Origin: GCA-2715645 sp042095375
GTDB lineage: Bacteria > Bacteroidota > Bacteroidia > Cytophagales > MED-G16
DNA length: 64,000 bases
Reading direction: 5' to 3'
Assembly (NCBI GenBank): GCA_042095375.1
Contig: JBELBJ010000002.1
Location: 71,469-135,468 of the forward strand
A program made the position numbers and the translations under genes. The notes under the pieces were generated by a model that saw only the letters and a list, made by a program, of their open reading frames with translations, searched no databases and had not been told where the DNA came from. Below are positions 52,731-61,247 of the stretch, in pieces (within the stretch, counting starts at the first letter, position 1; every line of letters starts with the position of its first letter).

Positions 52731-54218
52731 ATGGAAAAGCTTAGAAAATCAATATTAATTGTTATTATTTCTTCATTAATGGGTGGAACATTTGGAGTAG
52801 GAAGTTATTATTTTATGGCATCCGATGATGTAAGACAATCAAATGAAGCATACAATAAAGAAATAAAATTTACTAATTATGTAGTGGATACAACTGATGT
52901 ATTAGTTCCTAAAGGCTTAAACTTTATTAATACCTCTAAAAAAGTTACACCAACAGTTGTTCATATTAGAACAACATATCAGGGAAAAAATTATGTTGGA
53001 AGAAGTCCCTTTGAAGATATGTTTAGAGATTTTTTTGGAGAAAGATATTCTGAAAGAGAAAGAGAAGCACCAAAACAGAGAGGAACTGGCTCGGGTGTTA
53101 TATTATCAAAAGATGGTTACATAGTAACAAACAATCACGTAGTTGATAATGCTGAAGAAATAGAAGTACTACTAAATGATAATAGAACATTTAAGGCAAG
53201 TATTGAAGGAACTGACCCCACTACAGATCTTGCTGTAATCAAAATAGAAGCATCAGATCTTCCTTTTTCAAGTTTTGGTAATTCAGATAAATTACAAATC
53301 GGAGAGTGGGTATTAGCTATAGGATCACCATTTGAATTTAGATCAACTGTAACCGCTGGAATTGTAAGTGCTAAAGCAAGAAATATAGGAATACTTAGAG
53401 ATAAAAATAATTTACAAATAGAATCATTTATTCAACATCAAGCACCAGTAAACCCCGGGAATTCTGGTGGCGCTCTTGTCGATCTAGCAGGAAATCTTGT
53501 AGGTATAAATACAGCAATAGCAAGTAGAACAGGGAGTTTTACTGGATACTCATTTGCTGTACCTTCTAATTTAGTCAACAAAGTCTATAATGATTTAGTT
53601 GAATTTGGTGTTGTACAAAGAGCTCTTCTTGGAATTAGCATTCAGGATCTAAATGCTGAAATTGCAAAAGAATATGATATACCTGTGCTATTTGGTGTAA
53701 GGATAGCTAGTGTAAATGATGAAGGAGGTGCCGATGATGCAGGCTTAGAAGAAGGTGATGTTATTGTTGCCATTAATGATATTGAAGTAAAAAATGTTTC
53801 TAATCTTCAGGAAATGGTTGCGATAAATAGACCTGGAGATAAAATTAAAGTTACATACATAAGAGATGGTAAAACAAGAACTACAATTGCAACTTTAAAA
53901 AATACATTAGGAACAACAGAAATTATTGCAAATTCAAACAATTTTAAATATGATGGTGCAGTTTTTGCAGATATAAATAAAAAACTAAAAGAGGAACTGG
54001 AAATTAATGGTGGCGCGCAAATAATTGAGATTGAAAAGGGAAAATGGAAATCATCTGGGATTGCAAAAGGATTTGTAGTAACATCAATTAATAAAAAAGA
54101 AGTAACAAATGTTGAAGATTTATCATCTATGCTATCACAATTACCAAAAAATGATGGTGTATTAGTAGAAGGAATATATCCAAATGGTGTAAAAGCTTAC
54201 TATGGGATAGGATGGTAA
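52731..54218 (+). CDS. degP: Do-like periplasmic serine protease, DegP/HtrA family
   Basis: 495 residues. N-terminal membrane segment or signal (about 7-28) places it in the periplasm. Trypsin-like domain at about 70-290 with the triad His136 (TNNHVVD), Asp166 (TTDLAVIK) and Ser245 (GNSGGALV). A first PDZ domain at about 300-385 (GVRIASVNDEGGADDAGLEE) and a second at about 400-495 (KSSGIAKGFVVTSINKKEV). Degrades misfolded envelope proteins. Placed beside hsp20 in separately terminated units, suggesting a stress-protein locus. Confidence 0.96.
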   Translation: MEKLRKSILIVIISSLMGGTFGVGSYYFMASDDVRQSNEAYNKEIKFTNYVVDTTDVLVPKGLNFINTSKKVTPTVVHIRTTYQGKNYVGRSPFEDMFRDFFGERYSEREREAPKQRGTGSGVILSKDGYIVTNNHVVDNAEEIEVLLNDNRTFKASIEGTDPTTDLAVIKIEASDLPFSSFGNSDKLQIGEWVLAIGSPFEFRSTVTAGIVSAKARNIGILRDKNNLQIESFIQHQAPVNPGNSGGALVDLAGNLVGINTAIASRTGSFTGYSFAVPSNLVNKVYNDLVEFGVVQRALLGISIQDLNAEIAKEYDIPVLFGVRIASVNDEGGADDAGLEEGDVIVAINDIEVKNVSNLQEMVAINRPGDKIKVTYIRDGKTRTTIATLKNTLGTTEIIANSNNFKYDGAVFADINKKLKEELEINGGAQIIEIEKGKWKSSGIAKGFVVTSINKKEVTNVEDLSSMLSQLPKNDGVLVEGIYPNGVKAYYGIGW

Positions 54219-54240
54219 TTATATAATTTTATTTCCAAGA

Positions 54241-54270
54241 AAAAGGCAGATAATATTTCTGCCTTTTTTA
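54241..54270 (+). terminator. Rho-independent terminator of degP
   Basis: Ten-pair stem AAAAGGCAGA (54241-54250) with TCTGCCTTTT (54258-54267), seven-base loop, and a T run after. Located 23 bases after the degP stop. Confidence 0.9.
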
Positions 54271-54292
54271 TTTATAATAACTAATTTTAAAT

Positions 54293-54442
54293 ATGAGAAC
54301 AGTGATTAGAATCATAACTCTTCTATTGTTTTTATCATTTAGCATGAATATAATATCTTGTGGATTTGAAGATTCCTTACCATGCGTAGATGATTGTGAA
54401 GAAACTAATGAAGAAGAGCAAGAAGATGATAAGAATGGATAA
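54293..54442 (+). CDS. Small acidic lipoprotein, 49 residues
   Basis: ATG at 54293, TAA at 54440-54442. Signal sequence RTVIRIITLLLFLSFSMNI followed by lipobox IISC (lipid at Cys23). The mature 27 residues are very acidic (EETNEEEQEDDK) and hold two further Cys. Bounded by a terminator on each side, which supports a real transcription unit. Small acidic lipoproteins of this kind recur in Flavobacteriia, but function is unknown. Confidence 0.6.
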   Translation: MRTVIRIITLLLFLSFSMNIISCGFEDSLPCVDDCEETNEEEQEDDKNG

Positions 54443-54448
54443 AAAAAA

Positions 54449-54475
54449 ACCCTCCTGATTTGAAGGAGGGTTTTT
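54449..54475 (+). terminator. Rho-independent terminator after the small lipoprotein gene
   Basis: ACCCTCCT (54449-54456) pairs with AGGAGGGT (54464-54471), seven-base loop, T run after and A run before. It begins seven bases after the stop. Confidence 0.9.
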
Positions 54476-54568
54476 ACAAACCAAACTAAACTTAAAATAT
54501 ACGAGAGTATATATCAATGAAACGATGTTATACCTTATTAGTTCTATTTTAATTGTTAAAAAAGGTTA

Positions 54569-54754
54569 ATGAAAGAAATCGATTTAATTGATGACTGTGG
54601 TAGAAGATATAGAATAAAAAACTTTAAAAAATTTAAAAATCATATTGTAAAATATCATACGGCAAATGGGAAGCCTGACAATAGTCTTCACATTGAAAAT
54701 GGGAGGAGCTTTACAATAACAAATAAATTCTTTGATAAACTAATGAAAATTTAA
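54569..54754 (+). CDS. Small basic protein, unknown
   Basis: 61 residues without signal or membrane segment. Sequence features: DDCGRRYRIKNFKKFKNHIV, a polar middle with a His/Asn pattern, and FTITNKFFDKLMKI. A small beta-hairpin domain with basic surface is plausible. Isolated between terminators, so probably transcribed alone. Not recognised as a known family. Confidence 0.6.
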   Translation: MKEIDLIDDCGRRYRIKNFKKFKNHIVKYHTANGKPDNSLHIENGRSFTITNKFFDKLMKI

Positions 54755-54755
54755 A

Positions 54756-54786
54756 AAAACCCCCCTTAAAAAAAGAGGGCTTTTAA
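54756..54786. terminator. Imperfect hairpin between convergent genes
   Basis: AAACCCCCCTT and AAGAGGGCTTT can pair with two mismatches around a short A-rich loop, followed by TTTTA. Weak terminator between the 54569 gene and the convergent 54793 gene. Confidence 0.4.
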
Positions 54787-54792
54787 ATTGAA

Positions 54793-55485
54793 TTAATTTA
54801 CATTGTACTGCTTAAGAACTCTTGCTGAATGAATATCCAAAACTTCAGAAATATTTCTTACAGAAGAAGAAAAGTTTTGGAATGCATCTGATGCAAAAAT
54901 TTTATTTCTTCCTGAAATCCATTCTGCCATATTTTTTGCTCTAGCTACAACTATATGAGTAACGCCAGTTTCCTGACCCGCAAGAGCTTCGTGTAATTCT
55001 AAAGAACCATTATACAAACTAGCTGTTTCTTCCTTCATTTTTGCAAAAGCAGCTCCATAAAATGCAGGATCCTTTACATTAATTTGAACTAGCACATTAA
55101 AACTTAAATCAAAAGCTGAAGGGTCGGCAATTAGGGATTGACCTAATATAGAAGACTCAATATTCACCTCAGAATCCCAAGTACTCATCAAAACACCTGC
55201 TTGTAAATTATTTAATTTTTCTCTATTTGACTCTAAAGCTGAAGCGTCAGGAGAAAAAAAGCAAAGACCATGGGTAGCATTGTACTTAGATCCACTATTA
55301 GCCATTTCAGAGAGTGATGCTGGAGTCATAGATTTACCTGACTCAGTCTGCATAAAATCATCAAGGGCCTTTGTTAAAGCAACTTCATTGTCAACAACTA
55401 TATTATAACAATTCCAATATATCTGTTGAGCATTAGTAAAAGTTGCAATAGTAAAAAATAAAAAAATAAATAAAAGTTTTTTCAT
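54793..55485 (-). CDS. Secreted protein of unknown function
   Basis: 230 residues. Signal peptide at 1-19 (ends TNAQ). The mature part shows two similar halves: CYNIVVDNEVALTKALDDFM with HGLCFFSPD, and later FNVLVQINVKDPAFYGAAFA with THIVVARAKNMAEWISG, suggesting a repeated ferredoxin-like (dimeric alpha-beta barrel, ABM-like) fold. This is an inference from the strand-helix pattern. No catalytic motif. It is preceded by one of the best-matching promoters in the window, so it may be highly expressed. Confidence 0.7.
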   Translation of the reverse strand: MKKLLFIFLFFTIATFTNAQQIYWNCYNIVVDNEVALTKALDDFMQTESGKSMTPASLSEMANSGSKYNATHGLCFFSPDASALESNREKLNNLQAGVLMSTWDSEVNIESSILGQSLIADPSAFDLSFNVLVQINVKDPAFYGAAFAKMKEETASLYNGSLELHEALAGQETGVTHIVVARAKNMAEWISGRNKIFASDAFQNFSSSVRNISEVLDIHSARVLKQYNVN

Positions 55486-55511
55486 GATTAAAATAGTTTA
55501 AAATTAGAATG

Positions 55512-55543
55512 CAAAAATAATATAAAAGATTCTTAAGAGTCAA
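55512..55543 (-). promoter_or_regulatory. Consensus promoter of the 54793-55485 gene
   Basis: On the minus strand TTG (55543-55541) is followed by 21 bases and TATTTTTG (55519-55512), an exact match to TTG-N(19-21)-TAnnTTTG. Leader to the ATG at 55485 is about 20 bases. Confidence 0.7.
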
Positions 55544-55572
55544 ATATCAAATAATTTAAGATGAATTTTTGA

Positions 55573-57126
55573 TTAAAAATCAAATTCAATTCCTTGAGCA
55601 AGAGGAAGTTCATCGCTAAAATTTATGGTGTTAGTTTGTCTTCTCATATAAGATTTCCATGAGTCAGAACCGGACTCTCTTCCACCACCAGTATCTTTTT
55701 CTCCACCAAAAGCACCACCAATTTCCGCTCCTGAAGTGCCAATATTCACATTTGCAATTCCACAATCAGAACCAGATGAAGATAGAAATTTCTCTGATTC
55801 AGATAAATCTTTAGTCATAATTGAAGATGATAACCCTTGTGGAACATTATTTTGAATATTAATTGCCTCATCTAAATTAGAATATTTTATTAAATATAAT
55901 ATTGGAGCAAAAGTTTCATCCTGAACAACTGAAAATTCATTTTTAACTTCATATATGGAAGGTTTTACATAACAATTTGATTTATATTCTTTTCCTCTCA
56001 ACACTCCACCTTTCACTACTTCTTTACCACCCTCATACTCTATTTTTTCAATAGCTTTTAGATATAGGTCTACAGCATTTTTATCAATGAGTGGTCCCAT
56101 ATGATTACTTTGATTTAATGGGTTTCCAATTTTAATCTGTTTATATGCAACTATCAATTGTTTTTTAAACTCATCAAAAATATCTTTATGTATAATTAAT
56201 CTTCTTGTTGATGTACATCTTTGTCCAGCTGTACCAATTGCACCAAACACAGAAGCTCTAACTGCTATTTTAAGATCAGCTTTATTTGAAATAATTATTG
56301 CATTGTTGCCACCGAGCTCTAATAATACCTTACCTAATCTTTTGCCAACAATTTCTGCTACAATCTTTCCCATTCTAGTTGAACCTGTAGCAGAAATTAA
56401 ATTAATATTTTTATCTTTTAACATTTCCTGCCCAATTTTCTTATCTATACAATCAGTAACTAAAGAACAAACTCCCTCATCAATATTATTTTTTTTAAAA
56501 ACATCAGATATTATTTTTTGAGATGCAATAGCAGAAAGTGGTGTTTTTTCAGATGGTTTCCAAATACAAACATTTCCACAAACCAAAGCTATCATTGCAT
56601 TCCAACTCCAAACAGCAACTGGAAAATTAAATGCAGAAATAATTCCAACAATTCCTAGCGGATGCCACTGCTCATACATTCTATGATTAGGTCTTTCAGA
56701 GTGCATTGACAAACCATATAACTGTCTTGATAATCCAACAGAGAAATCACATATATCAATCATTTCTTGTACTTCGCCAAGACCCTCCTGTATTGATTTA
56801 CCCATTTCATATGAAACTAATGCTCCAAGAGCATTTTTTTTCTTTCTTAATTCATTACCAATTTGTCTAACTATCTCACCTCTTTTTGGTGCAGGAATTT
56901 TTCTCCAATCTTTGAATGCTTTTCTAGATGATAAAACTATTTTACTATAATTTTTCTGGTCGGTTTCAAAAACAGATGAAATCAAATTACCATCTACGGG
57001 TGAAAACACTTTTCTTGAAGTAAATGATGATTCAATCCAATTTTTTCCTGATGAGGTACCAGAATTATTTTTTGAAAGATTAAGTTCCTTCAAAATTGAG
57101 TTTATATTAATTTCAAAATCAGACAT
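55573..57126 (-). CDS. amaB: ALDH7-type dehydrogenase (aminoadipate semialdehyde / piperideine-6-carboxylate)
   Basis: 517 residues. Antiquitin (ALDH7A1) subfamily: general base Glu270 in VLLELGGNNA, nucleophile Cys304 in GTAGQRCTSTRR, and the diagnostic C-terminal region GTSGAEIGGAFGGEKD followed by GGGRESGSDSWKSYMRR. Oxidises 2-aminoadipate-6-semialdehyde in lysine catabolism; family members can also oxidise betaine or other aldehydes. No lysine aminotransferase or lysine monooxygenase is in the window. Confidence 0.9.
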   Translation of the reverse strand: MSDFEININSILKELNLSKNNSGTSSGKNWIESSFTSRKVFSPVDGNLISSVFETDQKNYSKIVLSSRKAFKDWRKIPAPKRGEIVRQIGNELRKKKNALGALVSYEMGKSIQEGLGEVQEMIDICDFSVGLSRQLYGLSMHSERPNHRMYEQWHPLGIVGIISAFNFPVAVWSWNAMIALVCGNVCIWKPSEKTPLSAIASQKIISDVFKKNNIDEGVCSLVTDCIDKKIGQEMLKDKNINLISATGSTRMGKIVAEIVGKRLGKVLLELGGNNAIIISNKADLKIAVRASVFGAIGTAGQRCTSTRRLIIHKDIFDEFKKQLIVAYKQIKIGNPLNQSNHMGPLIDKNAVDLYLKAIEKIEYEGGKEVVKGGVLRGKEYKSNCYVKPSIYEVKNEFSVVQDETFAPILYLIKYSNLDEAINIQNNVPQGLSSSIMTKDLSESEKFLSSSGSDCGIANVNIGTSGAEIGGAFGGEKDTGGGRESGSDSWKSYMRRQTNTINFSDELPLAQGIEFDF

Positions 57127-57145
57127 TAGTATTATTATAAATTCT

Positions 57146-59206
57146 CTAATTAAAATCAGAGTCTGATACAGCAGGGTTTAATTGGATTTCTTTTGTATTA
57201 AACTCTAACATTTGAGGACCCATAGGTATTTTAATCAAATAAGGAAAAAGTATTCCATCAACTTCTCTGTAATCTTCATAAATTGTTGCTTGAGGACTCA
57301 TTTCCCCTTGAGGAGTAGGAGCCATAGTAACTTGCTTAGTTTTTAGACCTGAATCAGCATCAAAGAATACTGTTGTTTTATCATCTATTTTTAAAACATA
57401 TTGTTTTAAACCATCCTCCTCAGAGACAGAACTAAAAGTTACATTTTCATCATCTATCCAGCTCAACTCTTCAAAAGGAAGAGAAGATGAAATTAACTTT
57501 TGCTTTTCTTCTTCCGGAAAAGGTATTTTTTGGCCTTGTTGCATAATATACCCATCCTCACCATTAAATACTTGCTTCATCATAATATTTCCCATCATTA
57601 ACATCATTACTGACAACTTATTTGGTTTTGCTTGAATTGTTACAAGATTTAAAGTCATAGCTCCTCCTTGCAAAACTGCTTCACCCATTGTCATTAATGC
57701 ATTTACTTTTTCTATTTTTTCTTTTCCACCTCTTGCTTCAAAATATTTATTTAATATAGACGATTTTGTAATACCTATTGGTTTAGAAAAATCTGGTCTT
57801 ATAGTTTGTTTACCATAAGTATCATAATAAGAGACTTTATAAGGTAATTTTTCAATATTTTGAAGTATTTCAGATCCTTTTCCTACCACTACAACTCTTA
57901 AGTTATCCGCTAAGAAATATTTATTAGCAACCCTTTTAATATCATTCACAGTTACTTTCTGAAAATTTTCTAAATAAGTTTCATAAAAATTTTGAGGTAA
58001 ATTAAACTTATCAATATTTAAAGCATATCCAGCAATTGTTGATGGTCTTTCAGTAGACATTATGAAATTTCCAACATATTTTTCTTTAACCCCTGCAAGC
58101 TCTTCTTCAGTTACATTCTCATTTCTAATTTTATTTATTTCTTTTATAATTTCTACAACTGAACTATCCGTAACTTCATTTCTAACACTTGCAGAAGCAG
58201 AAAAACTTGATATATATCTACTTGTTGATGCGCTAGAATAAGACCCATAAGTAAATCCTTTATCTTCTCTTAAATTCATAAATAATCTAGCCGTAGCGCT
58301 ACCACCTAAAATTTGATTAGCTAGTTTTAAGGCAAAAAAATCAGGATGAGACATTGAAATTTTAATTAAATTATTAACATAAATTTCAGACTGAACTGCA
58401 TTAGGCATATTAATAAAATTGACTTCAACTTGATCTAAATCTAGTGATTCCGGTAATTCGGATTCAATAATATTTCCTTTCTTCCATTTATTAAAAAGCT
58501 TTGTTACACTCTTTTTAATTTCTTCAAAGTCGACATCTCCCACTATTATCAAATAAGCATTATTTGGCTTAGCAAATGTTTCATAATAATTCTTTACATC
58601 ATCAAGACCTATATTATTAATAGACTCAATCGTAATAAATTCACCAAAAGGATGTTCTCCCCCGTAAACTAATTTGTCATTTACCCTATCAGCTATATCT
58701 TGAACACTCTTCTCGTAAGATTTAACATTATCAATTAAAATGTTTTTTTCTTTATCAAATTCTTCCTCAGAAAAAGTAGGATTTATTAATCCATCTGCCA
58801 TCATTTCAAGACCTCTTGGAAAATATCTCTTCAAAGATGAAACATACCCTCCACTTGCTGATAGCGAGAGAGTTGCTCCCATATAATCTATTTCTTCATT
58901 AAAATCATCTTTTGATTGATTTTTAGTACCATTTCCCATTAATGAGCTTACTAACGAAGAAACCCCCTTAATTTTACCTTCATAATCAGGCTTATTATCT
59001 ATTGATAGATTAGCATAAGCTCTCGGCAATTTATTATTTTCAACAACAAGAACCTTTATACCATTTTTTAATGTAAAAGTTTGTGGTTTGCCTAAATTTA
59101 TTACTGGTGCAGGCCCCGATTTTGGAGGTTTAGATCTATCGATTTGACCATAGGAAACAAAAGAAAAAATTAAAAATAGGATTGAAATTAAATTTTGAAT
59201 TTTCAT
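57146..59206 (-). CDS. M16-family non-catalytic-type subunit with C-terminal extension
   Basis: 686 residues from the ATG at 59206, which begins a signal peptide (MKIQNLISILFLIFSFVSYG). An ATG at 59230 would add eight polar residues before it and overlap the upstream stop. Residues about 30-470 are an M16 insulinase-like fold, but the zinc motif HxxEH is absent where expected (SSLVSSLMGNGTKNQ). An extra domain of about 200 residues (IEKVNALMTMGEAVLQ and on) resembles LolA/DUF4292-type lipoprotein-carrier folds. It pairs with the catalytic subunit upstream (ten bases), as in two-subunit M16B proteases. Confidence 0.85.
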   Translation of the reverse strand: MKIQNLISILFLIFSFVSYGQIDRSKPPKSGPAPVINLGKPQTFTLKNGIKVLVVENNKLPRAYANLSIDNKPDYEGKIKGVSSLVSSLMGNGTKNQSKDDFNEEIDYMGATLSLSASGGYVSSLKRYFPRGLEMMADGLINPTFSEEEFDKEKNILIDNVKSYEKSVQDIADRVNDKLVYGGEHPFGEFITIESINNIGLDDVKNYYETFAKPNNAYLIIVGDVDFEEIKKSVTKLFNKWKKGNIIESELPESLDLDQVEVNFINMPNAVQSEIYVNNLIKISMSHPDFFALKLANQILGGSATARLFMNLREDKGFTYGSYSSASTSRYISSFSASASVRNEVTDSSVVEIIKEINKIRNENVTEEELAGVKEKYVGNFIMSTERPSTIAGYALNIDKFNLPQNFYETYLENFQKVTVNDIKRVANKYFLADNLRVVVVGKGSEILQNIEKLPYKVSYYDTYGKQTIRPDFSKPIGITKSSILNKYFEARGGKEKIEKVNALMTMGEAVLQGGAMTLNLVTIQAKPNKLSVMMLMMGNIMMKQVFNGEDGYIMQQGQKIPFPEEEKQKLISSSLPFEELSWIDDENVTFSSVSEEDGLKQYVLKIDDKTTVFFDADSGLKTKQVTMAPTPQGEMSPQATIYEDYREVDGILFPYLIKIPMGPQMLEFNTKEIQLNPAVSDSDFN

Positions 59207-59216
59207 AATATTTTTT

Positions 59217-60536
59217 TTATTGAGCTTCATCTTTTTTTGGTAAATAATCTATGATAGCTCTCTGATTTTTTTTCAAATATTTTCTTGCTACATCTCTTAT
59301 CTCCTCTTTAGTGATTGATTTATAAATATCAATTTGATCATTAATTAAATTTGTATTCCCGTAAAGCATATAATACCTAGCTAATGAATTTGCTACACCT
59401 GCCATAGAAGCATTTGAACTTACAAAGTTATTTTCAAAAATATTTTGAAGTTTACCATACTCTCTGTCTGAAATAAGTTCATTTTGTAATTTAACCACCT
59501 CCTCTTCAATATTAACCAATAAATCATCTAACGAATTTTCTCCCAAAGGAAGAGACAAAATTACATACCCACCATAATCTTCCAAACCCAAATTAACAGC
59601 TTGAACTTGCAATGAAATCTTTTTTTCATCTACCATTTTTTTATATAATCTTGAACTTTTTCCATCACTAAGTATTGTAGATATCATATCTAAAACATAC
59701 GCATCTCTACTTTTCATTGATGGAGTTCTATAACAAACCAATACCATAGGTATTTGAATGTTAGCATCAAAAAATTCTTTTCTAGTTTCTTCAGTTATAG
59801 GATCCTCTTTTATATTTATTCTTGGAACATCATTACCTCTTGGTATTGGTCCAAAATAATCCTCTACCATTTTTTTTGTTTCATCAATTTCAAAATTTCC
59901 AGCTACAACCAATACACCATTATTAGGAACATAAAATTTCTTATTGAACTCCTGAAATTCTTCCAATGTAGCCGCATCTAAATGATCCATAGAACCAATA
60001 GTAGTCCATCTATAAGGGTGTTTTTTAAATAAACTAAGAAGTATTTGTTCAAATAAGTGACCGTATGGACTATTATCAACTCCTAATCTTTTCTCTTCTT
60101 TAACTACCTCATTTTGAGTTTCAACACCTTTTTCATCAATAACTGGATGCATCAATCTTTCTGACTCTAGCCACAAACCCAATTCAAGTTTATTTGAAGG
60201 AAAAAACTCATAATAATATGTTCTATCATTACTAGTATTAGCATTTAATGAACCACCATTTCTTTCAACAATTTTCATAAATTCTCCTTTAGGAATATTT
60301 TTGGTGCCTTCAAATAAAAGATGTTCAAAAAAATGAGCAAAACCTGTTCTTTCAGGATCTTCATCTTTTGCTCCAACATGGTACATAACTGATGTGACAA
60401 CTAGAGGAACACTAGCATCTCTATGAAGAATAACATGCATTCCATTATCTAAATCATACTCTATAAAATCAATTTCTTGTGAAAATAAAAAGTTTTGGGA
60501 TAATACGAATAGAACTATAATAATAATATTTTTCAT
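59217..60536 (-). CDS. M16-family zinc protease, catalytic subunit
   Basis: 439 residues. Signal peptide at 1-19 (ends FLFSQ). Inverted zinc motif HFFEH with the downstream Glu in the NEVVKEEKRLG helix. GMHVILHRDASVPLVV and GAKDEDPERTGFAH are standard M16 N-terminal features. Degrades peptides in the periplasm together with the non-catalytic subunit encoded next. Confidence 0.93.
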   Translation of the reverse strand: MKNIIIIVLFVLSQNFLFSQEIDFIEYDLDNGMHVILHRDASVPLVVTSVMYHVGAKDEDPERTGFAHFFEHLLFEGTKNIPKGEFMKIVERNGGSLNANTSNDRTYYYEFFPSNKLELGLWLESERLMHPVIDEKGVETQNEVVKEEKRLGVDNSPYGHLFEQILLSLFKKHPYRWTTIGSMDHLDAATLEEFQEFNKKFYVPNNGVLVVAGNFEIDETKKMVEDYFGPIPRGNDVPRINIKEDPITEETRKEFFDANIQIPMVLVCYRTPSMKSRDAYVLDMISTILSDGKSSRLYKKMVDEKKISLQVQAVNLGLEDYGGYVILSLPLGENSLDDLLVNIEEEVVKLQNELISDREYGKLQNIFENNFVSSNASMAGVANSLARYYMLYGNTNLINDQIDIYKSITKEEIRDVARKYLKKNQRAIIDYLPKKDEAQ

Positions 60537-60608
60537 TTTTAGATATTTAAAGGATTACAAGGATAAAAAAAATATATATAAAATCCATCCTATCTTGAAT
60601 ATAGTTTG

Positions 60609-60875
60609 CTAATAAAAAATCGTATAAATAAGTATAAGAACAATATAAACTAAAAGATAAAACCGATAGATATTTCTTTGCTTTAAATAATTTTTATTAT
60701 CTGGATATATATTAAAAAAAAGTGCTTTTAACTCTTTAACAAAAACTGGTTTAATATTAATTTTCCAATCATCTGTTTGGTATACTATTTTTCTGAAGTT
60801 ACTTCTAAAATAGGTGCTAGGAATACCCCACAAAAATAATAATATAAATAGGTAATTTTGAATTAGAAATTCCAT
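60609..60875 (-). CDS. Small two-pass membrane protein, unknown
   Basis: 88 residues. Hydrophobic helices at about 4-20 and 68-88 with a basic, aromatic-rich loop (STYFRSNFRKIVYQTDDW). No known domain. Divergent from the 60922 gene and upstream of the M16 pair. Confidence 0.55.
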   Translation of the reverse strand: MEFLIQNYLFILLFLWGIPSTYFRSNFRKIVYQTDDWKINIKPVFVKELKALFFNIYPDNKNYLKQRNIYRFYLLVYIVLILIYTIFY

Positions 60876-60921
60876 TTCAACAACAAATTATAAAATGATT
60901 TTTTAATTTAGCAAAATAATT

Positions 60922-61245
60922 ATGAACTCATTTTATAAAAACATTTTATTTTTTCAATGTATTTTACTTTTATTACTCAGCTGCGAAGAGAAAAAAAAAG
61001 TATGTTGGGATATAATGTCATGTGTTGAAGATGCTAGGACTGCTGTAAGAAAATCTGGAAATGTATTACCTCCTGATGGTATAATTCATTTAAAAGATAG
61101 AATCTTTTTTTTGAGCTACTTTGACAGAAAAACTATAAAAATAATTGATAAATATATTGAATTAAACTGCAGATGTGATGTTATATATTTCGGAGATAAA
61201 AACCCATCAGTTAAAAAAAAAATAGATTTTCCAAACTATAAATAA
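60922..61245 (+). CDS. Small Cys-rich lipoprotein, unknown
   Basis: 107 residues. Signal ends LLLLLSC with lipidation at Cys21. The mature part has Cys in KVCWDIMSCVEDA and a C-terminal NCRCDVIYFGD, so two disulfides are possible. Contains FFLSYFDRKTIKIIDKYI, an amphipathic helix. Function unknown. Its end is two bases from the convergent D-aminoacylase-like gene. Confidence 0.6.
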   Translation: MNSFYKNILFFQCILLLLLSCEEKKKVCWDIMSCVEDARTAVRKSGNVLPPDGIIHLKDRIFFLSYFDRKTIKIIDKYIELNCRCDVIYFGDKNPSVKKKIDFPNYK

Positions 61246-61247
61246 AT

